Notes under the pieces: model-generated
Told to the model about the DNA's origin: nothing
Database searches by the model: none
Seen by the model: the letters and a program-made list of their open reading frames with translations, nothing else
Shown: piece after piece, positions 15,922 to 24,783 of the stretch
Layout of the letters: the number at the start of each line of letters is the position of its first letter
Position numbering within the stretch: position 1 is the stretch's first letter
Source of the DNA: Endomicrobium sp.
GTDB taxonomy: Bacteria > Elusimicrobiota > Endomicrobiia > Endomicrobiales > Endomicrobiaceae
DNA: 41,830 nt
Assembly (NCBI GenBank): GCA_031266185.1
Contig: JAISBM010000028.1
Span: 1 to 41,830 of the forward strand
Direction: 5' to 3'
Translations under genes and position numbers: made by a program

Positions 15922-17673
15922 TTACTCAAGCTTAATTTTTTTTATTCTATGTAAAGCGATTTTTGCTTTTTTATGATTAGGGTTTAATCTTAAAGCAAGC
16001 TCCCACATCCTGCTTGCTTGATAGTACTTACCTTGAGCATACAAGACAAGCCCTTCTCTGTATTTTTCATCTGAAGTAACTTCATCATATTTGACTTCTT
16101 CTCTTAAAGACTCTTTATCATTTGAGTCTACTACTAACGCACCATTTGACAATTCAATAACGCATTTATTTATATATTCTTTAGCTTTATTATAAAATTC
16201 TACTGACCTTGAAAAATTATTACTACTTATAAATTTGTCTATAGATTCCATCTTTTTAATACACTGTATCCATTTTTTCAAACTATAAAGTTCAATTCCT
16301 TCTTGAAAAAGTTTTTGAACTTTAAAGGTAATCTCTTTTTCTCTATCTTCCATTTCTTTTAATTTTAAAATGTTATCTATCTCATCTTTATACTCAAAAA
16401 CTTCTGCTTTTCCTCCAGTAAACGCTATATATTTTGTCCATTCATTTAAAGCTTCCTTATAATTTGCATTATAATATTCAATATAAGCTTTAGCATAATA
16501 TTTATCAGCAAAATCAAGATTTTTATCATTAGCCTCATTATTCATCAATGTAATAATATCGTTATAAAAATGATTTGGTGATTCAAAATTTGGATAAGAA
16601 ACAATGACTTTTGACAATTTATCTGTAGCTTTTAAATACTCTTTTTTATTATATAACTCCTTTGCTTTTTTAAACTCTTCTTGAGCTATCTTCATAGAAG
16701 ATATTTCTTCATCTAGGGCAATTTTTGCTTCTTTTAATAAAGCATCACACTTTTTCCCCCACCTATATGTCAACATAAATCTGTTTATCAAATCTATTTC
16801 ACTAAAATCTGCAGCATAGTCTACTGTAAACATATAAAAATCAGCTCCTGCACCAAATGTAATATGCTTACTATAATATCCTGTACGTAAAGCATATTTT
16901 TCTGCAAAAATATAAGACAATCCTGTACAAATGTCACCAAAAGAATCTTCATACTTTAAATCTACATAAATATTAAAGGTATCCTTTGACATAAACCTAT
17001 AATATGTTGGCAAAACAAAAGCAGAACTAAATCTACAAATTAAAGGTATTTCGGAAAAGGTGTAATCAAGATTAAGTTTATTTGAAATAAAATTTTGCAC
17101 AGAAAAAGCAACTTTTATTTTTATAGTATCTACCAAAAACACCTCTTTTGCTAAACCAAAATCACAGCAATATGTTGCTCCTTTTTTTAAGTACATATCA
17201 GAATATACATATTTTACGTTTAATCCATACATAACTGCCAAACTTTCTACAAAACCCGAAAAAGAAAAAACATAATTCCAACTATTTACAGAAATAACTT
17301 TCTCTAAAGCATAAATATTTTCTCTTATTTCAATATTCCCACTAGCTAAATTAGATGCAGAAAGTCCAAGATAAAATTTTTTACACACTCTAAAAGCAAG
17401 TGTTGCAGAATTATAAGAAGAACCTTCAAACAAATTAAAACGAGATACAGATACTGCATTTGCAGCAAAAGACATTAAAGCTGGATTATATTGTAAAAGT
17501 GACGGATCTCTGCAAGCAGAAAAAACAGTTTCTCCGGCACCAAAAGCAGCAACGCTTGGGCCATGCGATAAAAAATGTTTTCTTCTACCTGAATATCCAT
17601 ATATTTCTTTAGCTTGAAATATCAATAATAACAATAGAAGAGCTAATATTATTTTATTATAAGTATTCTGCAC
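15922..17673 (-). CDS. PorV/UPF0164-like outer-membrane beta-barrel with C-terminal TPR-like domain
   Basis: This 583-aa exported protein has a signal peptide (KIILALLLLLLIFQA, cut near residue 27). HGPSVAAFGAGETVFSACRDPSLLQYNPALMSF is the UPF0164/PorV-type (FadL-related) start, and about 280 residues of barrel-like beta strands follow. From about residue 310 to the end the sequence is helical with tetratricopeptide-like units, such as ATDKLSKVIVSYP and GLVLYAQGKYYQASRMWELALRLNPNHKKA. Classic PorV has only the barrel (about 390 aa), so this is a fusion. PorV delivers cargo to the type IX channel. The start is GTG at 17673, inside the previous gene (25-bp overlap), with GGA upstream. Confidence 0.75.
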   Translation of the reverse strand: MQNTYNKIILALLLLLLIFQAKEIYGYSGRRKHFLSHGPSVAAFGAGETVFSACRDPSLLQYNPALMSFAANAVSVSRFNLFEGSSYNSATLAFRVCKKFYLGLSASNLASGNIEIRENIYALEKVISVNSWNYVFSFSGFVESLAVMYGLNVKYVYSDMYLKKGATYCCDFGLAKEVFLVDTIKIKVAFSVQNFISNKLNLDYTFSEIPLICRFSSAFVLPTYYRFMSKDTFNIYVDLKYEDSFGDICTGLSYIFAEKYALRTGYYSKHITFGAGADFYMFTVDYAADFSEIDLINRFMLTYRWGKKCDALLKEAKIALDEEISSMKIAQEEFKKAKELYNKKEYLKATDKLSKVIVSYPNFESPNHFYNDIITLMNNEANDKNLDFADKYYAKAYIEYYNANYKEALNEWTKYIAFTGGKAEVFEYKDEIDNILKLKEMEDREKEITFKVQKLFQEGIELYSLKKWIQCIKKMESIDKFISSNNFSRSVEFYNKAKEYINKCVIELSNGALVVDSNDKESLREEVKYDEVTSDEKYREGLVLYAQGKYYQASRMWELALRLNPNHKKAKIALHRIKKIKLE

Positions 17674-18821
17674 CGTTGAGTTTCCGTTTTATCACTGTAC
17701 TTTGTAGTTAAAATTGCAATATAACTCCCATTATAAAGAGTTCTTCCTGAATTATCTTTTCCATCATACTTCATGTTGCCAGTAGTATTCCCATCAAAAA
17801 AAGATTTATCTGATTCCCAAACAAGGTCACCATATTCAGAATAAATTTTTATTTCAGCGGTGCCGTCATAATACATAGGAAAAACAAAGTCAGTTACTGT
17901 ACCTATATCAGGATTAAATGGATTAGGTGCATTATAAAACTTTTCTACTAACCCTCCTGTAAAAAAAGAAAACATTTCAGTTTCAAGAGATACTCCAAAC
18001 TTATTTTTTATAATCATATACCAATAATATTTTTTCTTATGCTTTAATTTTGATATGTTATGAGATAAAGAATTAATATCTGGACTTTTTTCTAATTTTT
18101 TAATATCAGACTTTTTTGATTCAAGCCCTAAATATAACTCATAAGATAGTTTATCATCATTTTCATCACTATTTATGTTCCAAGACAAACATACATTGTC
18201 TGGTATTTCTTCAAATGTAGAATGTGGTGATTTTTTGACAAAATTGTAAGGTCTAGTGGTAACATGCCAATTTCCTTTTACTTCGCACAAATTATTACTG
18301 TCATATTTGTTTGTGGTTATATACTTATACTCATAACTACCTTTATCCAATTTTAAAGTATATATATATGAAGCTTTATATTTATCTACAGACCCACCTT
18401 CATGCATTGAGTAAATTTTAGTTGAAGCATCAGGAAATTTTAATAGAATTTTTGGATAGCCTTCTTGAGGGGCATTATTTGCTACATCATTATGCACTAC
18501 ATTAAAAATAACGTCTTCTTCATCATATATAGAAACAGAATCACTTTGATGTTGTGGAGTTAAAAGTTTAAATTCTAAATTAGGTTCATAATCAAACTCT
18601 TCAAAATATAAATTCGTAATCTCTACATAACTTTCATTACTACCAGCAGATATCTTAGAACAAAAAGGGCAAATAATACTATCCTCATACAAAAAGTCAC
18701 ACGACATGAAGAAATTATTATAATTAAAAATTTGGTACTCTGAATTATTAAAAAAAGCTTTTAAGGTTTTTGGCATAGTAACTAATAAAAGAATGGCAAA
18801 CAAACAGATAAAATTTTTCAT
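17649..18821 (-). CDS. Secreted multi-domain protein with PNPFNP/FlgD-Ig type C-terminal tail (candidate type IX cargo)
   Basis: This 390-aa protein has a signal peptide (about 1-22, ICLFAILLLVTM) and no other membrane segment. Residues 90-190 are beta-rich and end in SYIYTLKLDKGSYEYKYI, reminiscent of the E-set/CBM48 fold. Residues 195-290 resemble a fibronectin type III module. The last 100 residues start APNPFNPD (298-305) and contain EIKIYSEYGDLVW and YDGKDNSGRTLYNGSYI. This is the pattern of FlgD-type Ig domains and type A sorting domains. The gene directly precedes the PorV-like and SprA-like genes. I do not recognise a catalytic domain. It may be cargo or a structural partner of the channel. 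Confidence 0.7.
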   Translation of the reverse strand: MKNFICLFAILLLVTMPKTLKAFFNNSEYQIFNYNNFFMSCDFLYEDSIICPFCSKISAGSNESYVEITNLYFEEFDYEPNLEFKLLTPQHQSDSVSIYDEEDVIFNVVHNDVANNAPQEGYPKILLKFPDASTKIYSMHEGGSVDKYKASYIYTLKLDKGSYEYKYITTNKYDSNNLCEVKGNWHVTTRPYNFVKKSPHSTFEEIPDNVCLSWNINSDENDDKLSYELYLGLESKKSDIKKLEKSPDINSLSHNISKLKHKKKYYWYMIIKNKFGVSLETEMFSFFTGGLVEKFYNAPNPFNPDIGTVTDFVFPMYYDGTAEIKIYSEYGDLVWESDKSFFDGNTTGNMKYDGKDNSGRTLYNGSYIAILTTKYSDKTETQRCRILIIK

Positions 18822-18842
18822 AAAATTAAACTCTCTATAAAT

Positions 18843-20774
18843 TTAATTTAAAATTCCACTATCGTACCACTTGTCTTTTGCAGTTAAATAACAGACCAGT
18901 TTCTCTATTGAAAACAATAACTTTTCATTCTTTTCAAACAACAATTTTTTTTGTTTATTATAAACATCTTTCCAATCGCAACTTAAAACCCCTTCACTAT
19001 TTATCAGATAAACTTGTTCTCCTTCATAAGAAAGAAAAACAAATCTATTTTTTGTTTTAGAAAACAAGCTTTTTCCTAAAGAAGAGTACGGAATTTTTAT
19101 GTTCAACAAATCAATTATTGTAGGCACAATGTCAATTTGGCTTGCAAGATCGGTATTCCGTTGGAACTCAAACAACTTTGGGCAGTATATTATTGCTGGA
19201 ATTTTAAATGTTTTGTCTACTTTTGTCTTTTCAAAAAGCCCATTTATCCCACCAACCCCATAAGCTTGATGATCAGAAAGTAATATAAAAATTGTTTTAT
19301 CAAACCACTTAGACTCTTTTACTTTTTTAAAAAATTCGCCCAACGCATAGTCAGAATAATACAGCCTGTTTAAATATCCAGTTTTCTCTGTACCATCTTC
19401 AGGATATTTTTCAAGGGATTTTAAAACTGTTTTTGTGTAAGGTATGTGTGTGCTTGAAGTAAAGCAAAATCCAAAAAAAGGACTTTTTAATTTTTGAACT
19501 TTATTAAAGAAAAACTCCAGACACTCTATATCATAACCTTTACTTATCTGCAAATAGTTATGATGAAGTGGAATATCTTGCCTACCATAAGATTCGTTAA
19601 AACCTAAATAATTTGCTATTGCTATCGCATTATCGGATTCCCTTTTATCACCTTGAACAAATACATTGTCATACCCACTCTTTCCTAGTATCGCAGGCAG
19701 TCTTGTTTGACCGCAATTTTCAAGACCTTGTCCAAAATACAGCATACCTTTTACATAAGGAATACTCAAAAAAACTGACATCAAGCCCATTATACTTCTT
19801 TGCCCATTAGCATAAAAGTTGTCAAATATTATTGATTCTTTAGAAATGTTGTCAAAATTTGGAGTAACACCATAGTTTGTTCCAGCCAACGAATCTATAT
19901 AATCTTTTTGCCAACTTTCAAGCAAGATAATTATAACATTATACCCTTGCACGTTCACATTAAACTTAATTCTTTGCCTCATTAAAGGATATTTATCATC
20001 TACAAAAACTTCTTCATTTTTATCTAAAAGGTTATCTCTTAAAACAGAAAGTGCATTTTGATAAGAAACATTTATATTATTTGGCAAAGTTTGAGCGCTT
20101 ATACTTTTTAAAGAAGTAAAAACACCGTTTAGCTGTAATTCTCCTGAAATTTTATTTCTAGAATACGCATCTGTAATAGAAAGAATCCTCTCTTGCACCC
20201 CGCCTCTAGAAAAAACAACCAGAATAAAAGCTACTATAAAAGTTACAAATAAATTTAAAGCAGTATCTTTTTGTGAATAATAATAGTTTTTATTTATAAA
20301 TTGGAACGAAAAATAAAACAACAAAATAAAAACTAATATGATTGTTAAAGTGATAAAAAAATAATCTTTAAACGCTAAACTCAAAAAGTAACTGACATGA
20401 TTTTTAGCCAATAAAATTTCTGTAGTTAAGTGTTTATTAAAAAATTTAAAATTAATTATATCCCCAGCAAGTAATAAAGCAGTAAAGAAAGTAAAAATAT
20501 TAAGGAAACTACTATTGATTTTTAAAAATAATTTAGATTTTATAGGTATATTTATTAAAAACAAAAGAATTCCACAAACCACAGAAATCGCAAAAACATC
20601 AAAACGAAACCCCAGTAAAAAAGAATATAAAAGTTCAAGACAAGACAATTGATTAAAAAATCTGTAATTAGTACACAACAGTGCAACCCTAAATGCAAAG
20701 AAAACAGCAATTAAGGTGGAAAAGTATAGTACAGTTAATTTTAATCTGAACAAATTTTTATTATATTTATTCAA
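18843..20774 (-). CDS. LtaS/MdoB-family phosphoglycerol (or phosphoethanolamine) transferase-like membrane enzyme
   Basis: This 643-aa inner-membrane enzyme has about five N-terminal transmembrane helices (to residue 188) and an extracytoplasmic sulfatase/alkaline-phosphatase fold. Metal-site and catalytic candidates are E286 (IIILLESW), the nucleophile position S327 (GQRSIMG; Thr in S. aureus LtaS), H443 (SSTHIPY) and D501-H502 (LLSDHQAYG). The family moves polar head groups from phospholipids to periplasmic glycans, lipoteichoic acid or LPS. Which acceptor applies here is unknown. The start is TTG at 20774 with GGGA upstream; no other usable start lies nearby. It is the link between the glycan genes and the SprA-like block, which begins 22 bp downstream. 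Confidence 0.82.
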   Translation of the reverse strand: MNKYNKNLFRLKLTVLYFSTLIAVFFAFRVALLCTNYRFFNQLSCLELLYSFLLGFRFDVFAISVVCGILLFLINIPIKSKLFLKINSSFLNIFTFFTALLLAGDIINFKFFNKHLTTEILLAKNHVSYFLSLAFKDYFFITLTIILVFILLFYFSFQFINKNYYYSQKDTALNLFVTFIVAFILVVFSRGGVQERILSITDAYSRNKISGELQLNGVFTSLKSISAQTLPNNINVSYQNALSVLRDNLLDKNEEVFVDDKYPLMRQRIKFNVNVQGYNVIIILLESWQKDYIDSLAGTNYGVTPNFDNISKESIIFDNFYANGQRSIMGLMSVFLSIPYVKGMLYFGQGLENCGQTRLPAILGKSGYDNVFVQGDKRESDNAIAIANYLGFNESYGRQDIPLHHNYLQISKGYDIECLEFFFNKVQKLKSPFFGFCFTSSTHIPYTKTVLKSLEKYPEDGTEKTGYLNRLYYSDYALGEFFKKVKESKWFDKTIFILLSDHQAYGVGGINGLFEKTKVDKTFKIPAIIYCPKLFEFQRNTDLASQIDIVPTIIDLLNIKIPYSSLGKSLFSKTKNRFVFLSYEGEQVYLINSEGVLSCDWKDVYNKQKKLLFEKNEKLLFSIEKLVCYLTAKDKWYDSGILN

Positions 20775-20786
20775 TTTAATTCCCGA

Positions 20787-21485
20787 TTATTTTAAGTCAC
20801 TAAAAGAAACTATTTCTATATTTTTTTCTTCAATATTCTTTTTAAGTTCTGGATTTAGACATCTAACAAGGTCCCAAACTCTCCATCTTTCTAAAAACCC
20901 AGGATGCATCATAACTTCTCCCACTTCATAGTTTGAGTCTAAATCAATCTCATCTTTAAGAAAGTATGGGTATTTCAAATCAAAATTTTTTAAAATTGGA
21001 ATTAAAACTTCTTTTTCAAGATTTTTATAAAAAAACTTACTACTGTCATAGTACCCATTATGAAACCTTATAGGTACACCTAACTCTTTTGCTTTACAAG
21101 CTACAATAGGTAAAACTTCAGGATGCATATGAGCATGATGATGACTGTCTAAATGCGTTAAAACAAAACCTGCTTTTAAAAATTTATCCAATTGTTTGTT
21201 TATTTCATCTTTTATTTTTATTTTCATAGACTGAGTAATTTTTATAAGTCTTTTGTAAAACCTGTTAGGCTCTTTCATTAAAAATATAGAATCTAAGTCT
21301 ATATGAAGACCTGTTTTCAAATTAGGGGTTTCTTTAATAAATTTACTGGCAAGTTCAAAAGCTTCCATTCTTGTCATAACTGTAGTAGATGAAAGCACAC
21401 CATATTTATGAGCAAATATAATAGCTTGACTAATATCTACTCTTTTTCCAAAATCGTCTGCATTGACTATAAGTTTCTTCTTCAT
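20787..21485 (-). CDS. ChbG/YdjC-family carbohydrate deacetylase
   Basis: This 232-aa TIM-barrel metal-dependent deacetylase starts KLIVNADDFG, the family motif whose Asp binds metal. TGLHIDLDSI and HLDSHHHAHMHPEV carry the metal-binding and catalytic histidines. MHPGF near the C terminus is also conserved. Family members remove N-acetyl groups from chitooligosaccharides (ChbG) or hopanoid precursors (HpnK). Next to glycosyltransferases it may act on an envelope-glycan intermediate, which is inference. The ATG at 21485 follows AAAGGAG; an in-frame TTG at 21494 overlaps that ribosome site and is rejected. Confidence 0.85.
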   Translation of the reverse strand: MKKKLIVNADDFGKRVDISQAIIFAHKYGVLSSTTVMTRMEAFELASKFIKETPNLKTGLHIDLDSIFLMKEPNRFYKRLIKITQSMKIKIKDEINKQLDKFLKAGFVLTHLDSHHHAHMHPEVLPIVACKAKELGVPIRFHNGYYDSSKFFYKNLEKEVLIPILKNFDLKYPYFLKDEIDLDSNYEVGEVMMHPGFLERWRVWDLVRCLNPELKKNIEEKNIEIVSFSDLK

Positions 21486-21502
21486 TCCAGGCAACTCCTT
21501 TT

Positions 21503-22342
21503 TTAGTTACTAGCTGGGTAAAGCTTAAAATAAAGTTTTCTTGACTTTTTAAAAAGCAGATTCTGGGCAAAATGTTTCTTGGGTTGATGTAACATAAAAC
21601 CACATCTTTTATATTTATCTTTAAATAAAAGATACTTTATCATTTCTGATTGACGTTTTAAAACAATAGGAGCAACTTCATCAATTATCTTCTTATTAAA
21701 GCCAGACAAAGGAACAAAGCTTGAAGAAAAGTCTACAGATTCACTACTACAATTTTGTCCATCAAAACCTATATGTTGAACACAACTGTTTTTTGGAACT
21801 ATAAGCCTAACACCCTTTTTGAGCAGAAAATAAGACAGCTTAAAATCCATAGAGCGCGGAGCTTCTTTTTGCTTTAAAATAAAGCTTTTAAGCAAATCTT
21901 TTGATATACACATACCAGCAAAACCAACATCTTGCTTATATACAAATTTACCGTCAAAATAAATATCTCTATGAAGATCCGAATTATATACACTTAAAAA
22001 ACCATCAGTCTTTTTAAAATTAGAATATATATACTCAATAGTGTCTGGTCTTAACAAAAGATCAGAATCACAAATAAAAAGAACATCGCTATCTGTGTTT
22101 AAAAAGTCAAGCATTATTTGATAATTATTTCTATCTGCTCTTAAATTTTCACATCTTGTAATAATGTTTATATTTAAACCTTTAAATATCTGTCTTAAAT
22201 AAGCCTCATCAAATTCCGTACTACAATCATTAAATACTTTAACAAAAGCCTTGTTAATATGATCGCACTCTTTTAGAGATTTGAGCATTATATTAAGATA
22301 CTTTTTCCTATTATAAACAGGAATTGCAATCATTAACTTCAT
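21503..22342 (-). CDS. Family 2 glycosyltransferase
   Basis: This cytoplasmic GT-A fold sugar transferase has 279 aa. MKLMIAIPVYNRKKYL is the GT2 start. FNDCST follows, then the metal-binding DxD motif C-D92-S-D94 (DVLFICDSDLLLRPD). No transmembrane segment is evident. Donor and acceptor are unknown. AGAGG precedes the ATG at 22342, and the gene lies 8 bp after the upstream GT9 gene, so they are in one operon. It probably builds an envelope oligosaccharide with the adjoining GT9, deacetylase and phosphotransferase. Confidence 0.87.
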   Translation of the reverse strand: MKLMIAIPVYNRKKYLNIMLKSLKECDHINKAFVKVFNDCSTEFDEAYLRQIFKGLNINIITRCENLRADRNNYQIMLDFLNTDSDVLFICDSDLLLRPDTIEYIYSNFKKTDGFLSVYNSDLHRDIYFDGKFVYKQDVGFAGMCISKDLLKSFILKQKEAPRSMDFKLSYFLLKKGVRLIVPKNSCVQHIGFDGQNCSSESVDFSSSFVPLSGFNKKIIDEVAPIVLKRQSEMIKYLLFKDKYKRCGFMLHQPKKHFAQNLLFKKSRKLYFKLYPASN

Positions 22343-22350
22343 AAAAGCCT

Positions 22351-23418
22351 CTATAAAAGTTTTTCTACTGCACTTATAATATCGACATCAGGTATATTTT
22401 TTACATCATCTTTTAAACCATTCCTAGTATCTAAAGATACACTAATAGCATTTTTGTTATTAGGTGCCCAAATTATATTTATTTTTTCAGATACTTTTGA
22501 ATAGTCTAAGTACAAAGCTACTGTTTTCTTATTAAAAGCAGACGCTATATGTACTATAGATGTGTCTGGAGTAATAATAATATCAGAATATTTTACTAAA
22601 CTTGCAGTCTCTAAAATGTCATCAAATAAACAAATAAAAGTCCTATCATTTTCTAAAGAATATAACTTATTATTTTTATGACCTATTACAAAAATACTAC
22701 AATTAAATTGTTTTTCTAAAATAGAGATTAAAGATTGCAATTTACTAAATGAAAAACTTCTATGCTTACTTGCTGCAAAAGGATTTAAAACTATGTTGTA
22801 CTTTGAATTAGATTTTTCTAACAACTTAACAGCTATACTATCTTCTTTATGACTAGTAAAAATATCATAACTTAAATCTGGTTTATTAATTTTTAATATA
22901 TTTAAAACATATTTATAACGTTTTGAAATATGCTCATTAAAAAAATCTTTATCTATTGATATATCGTAAATATTATATAAACTTTTATAAAAACCTATTA
23001 AGGTATTAACAGCGATAATACGTAAAACAAGTAACGGTATAAAGCAAAGCCCAAACGTATAAAAATCTACACCTAAAGAGATGTGCTGTTTTCTCAACTT
23101 AATATAAATTGGCAAATCTTTAAAAAAGTTACCACTTGTTACATAAACTGAGTCAACATTTTTATTATATTTTAAAATTTTAGCGTTATTTTTACCACAC
23201 AAAACTATAATTTTAACATCAGGATAATGTTTTTTGATCTCTCTAAAAATCAGTGTAGAAACTACCATATCACCAATTTTATCGTCATTTCTAAAAAACA
23301 GAATTGATTTAATATTATTAACGTCAAAAATATTAAATTTTCTGTTTTTTTTATCTAAAAAATTTTTTGCAATATTTTCACGTAATGATTTTAGTTTTTT
23401 TTTTATATACCAACTCAT
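22351..23418 (-). CDS. GT9 (heptosyltransferase-like) glycosyltransferase
   Basis: This 355-aa GT-B fold enzyme resembles ADP-heptose:LPS heptosyltransferases. The N-terminal ILFFRNDDKIGDMVVST matches the family's R-x-D-x-IGD start. The C-terminal donor site is IITPDTSIVHIASAFNKKTVALY. Middle identity is low, as usual for the family. The sugar may be heptose or something else. AAGG precedes the ATG at 23418. The 132-bp gap to metK upstream holds no gene; I see only AT-rich sequence and a weak inverted repeat around CTAAG/CTTAG there. Confidence 0.82.
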   Translation of the reverse strand: MSWYIKKKLKSLRENIAKNFLDKKNRKFNIFDVNNIKSILFFRNDDKIGDMVVSTLIFREIKKHYPDVKIIVLCGKNNAKILKYNKNVDSVYVTSGNFFKDLPIYIKLRKQHISLGVDFYTFGLCFIPLLVLRIIAVNTLIGFYKSLYNIYDISIDKDFFNEHISKRYKYVLNILKINKPDLSYDIFTSHKEDSIAVKLLEKSNSKYNIVLNPFAASKHRSFSFSKLQSLISILEKQFNCSIFVIGHKNNKLYSLENDRTFICLFDDILETASLVKYSDIIITPDTSIVHIASAFNKKTVALYLDYSKVSEKINIIWAPNNKNAISVSLDTRNGLKDDVKNIPDVDIISAVEKLL

Positions 23419-23550
23419 TAACTTTACGACCTTGATTTTTTAATATTTAAACCCTGTTCACTGTAATTAAAGTATTTATTTTACATTCATAAAGCAAATT
23501 TAAAGTTGTTTTTTTATATACTAAGCTTCAGATTTTATACTTAGCTTACT

Positions 23551-24714
23551 TTATTGTCTCAAACATTTATGAAGCTCTTCAACTTTATTTAAATTTTCCC
23601 AAGTAAACTCTTTTCTACCAAAATGCCCATAAGAAGCTGTTTTAGCAAAAATAGGCCTACGAAGTTGTAAATAATCCGTAATACCTTTTGGAGTAAGAGG
23701 AAAAACTTTCTTAACAATAGATTCCAAATTAAACCCTGGTTCTTTACCACTAGCATGTGTATCTACCATAACTGATACAGGCTCCTTTACCCCTATAGCA
23801 TAAGCAAGCTGCACTGTACACTTTTGCGCAAAACCTGCTGCAACTATATTTTTTGCTATATGTCTTGCCATATAACAAGCACTTCTGTCAACCTTTGTAG
23901 AATCTTTACCAGAAAATGCTCCACCACCATGTGCTGCCATTGCACCATACGTATCCACTATAATTTTTCTTCCAGTAAGTCCCGTATCAGCTGCAGGCCC
24001 CCCAATAATAAATTTGCCAGTAGGGTTTATGTGAATTTTTGTACCCTTATCAACCAACTTTCCTAAAATTGGTTCTATTACCATATCAAAAATTTCTTTT
24101 TTGGATTTTTCTGTTATATGATTACCAGTCTTATCCAAGATCATTTCCGTATGTTGCGTAGACAAAACAACAGCACTTATCCTTTTAGGTTTCCAATTGA
24201 CGTACTCTACAGTAACTTGAGTTTTTCCATCTGGCCCCAAATAAGGTAAGATATTTTTTTTCCTTACTTGCGTAAGCTGCATAGAAAGTTTGTGTGCTAA
24301 AGTTATAGGAATGGGCATAAGTTCTGGGGTTTCTTTACAAGCAAACCCCATCATTAGACCTTGATCACCCGCACCACCATCGTCAACACCCATAGCAATA
24401 TCAGGAGACTGTGTATTTATTGTATCCATTATTGCACAAGTATTATAATCAAAACCAAGCGAAGGTTTATCATACCCTATTTTTTTTATAGCGTTTTTAA
24501 CAGTTTGTCTAGTGTTTATCTTTGCTGTAGTTGTAATTTCCCCACCAACAATAATAAGACCTTTAGATATAAAAGTTTCACATGCTACTCTAGCTTTTGG
24601 ATCTTGTTCCAAAATAGCATCCAAAATAGTATCTGAAACTATATCACATACTTTGTCTGGATGTCCTTCTGTAACAGATTCAGACGTAAAAAAATATCCG
24701 CTTTGACTTGACAT
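23551..24714 (-). CDS. metK: S-adenosylmethionine synthetase
   Basis: It makes S-adenosylmethionine from methionine and ATP in the cytoplasm. The 387-aa length is standard. Signatures include SESVTEGHPDKVCD (ATP site), GAGDQGLMMGFAC and GGGAFSGKDSTKVDRSACY. All three MetK subdomains are present. The ATG at 24714 follows AAGAGGTG; an in-frame TTG six bases upstream is less likely. The 69-bp leader is too short for a known SAM riboswitch and shows none. It is flanked by glycan genes. Confidence 0.97.
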   Translation of the reverse strand: MSSQSGYFFTSESVTEGHPDKVCDIVSDTILDAILEQDPKARVACETFISKGLIIVGGEITTTAKINTRQTVKNAIKKIGYDKPSLGFDYNTCAIMDTINTQSPDIAMGVDDGGAGDQGLMMGFACKETPELMPIPITLAHKLSMQLTQVRKKNILPYLGPDGKTQVTVEYVNWKPKRISAVVLSTQHTEMILDKTGNHITEKSKKEIFDMVIEPILGKLVDKGTKIHINPTGKFIIGGPAADTGLTGRKIIVDTYGAMAAHGGGAFSGKDSTKVDRSACYMARHIAKNIVAAGFAQKCTVQLAYAIGVKEPVSVMVDTHASGKEPGFNLESIVKKVFPLTPKGITDYLQLRRPIFAKTASYGHFGRKEFTWENLNKVEELHKCLRQ

Positions 24715-24783
24715 TAGCAAAACACCTCTTAATAAAAATATTTTTTAGTAAAAATTTAAATCTGGTCTCATCTAAAACCATAT

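Noticed and set aside
23521-23550. CTAAG/CTTAG hairpin as a metK terminator
   Set aside because: The stem is short and on the metK strand it is followed by A, not T.
24715-24783. SAM riboswitch before metK
   Set aside because: The gap is only 69 bp, AT-rich and shows no SAM-aptamer stems.
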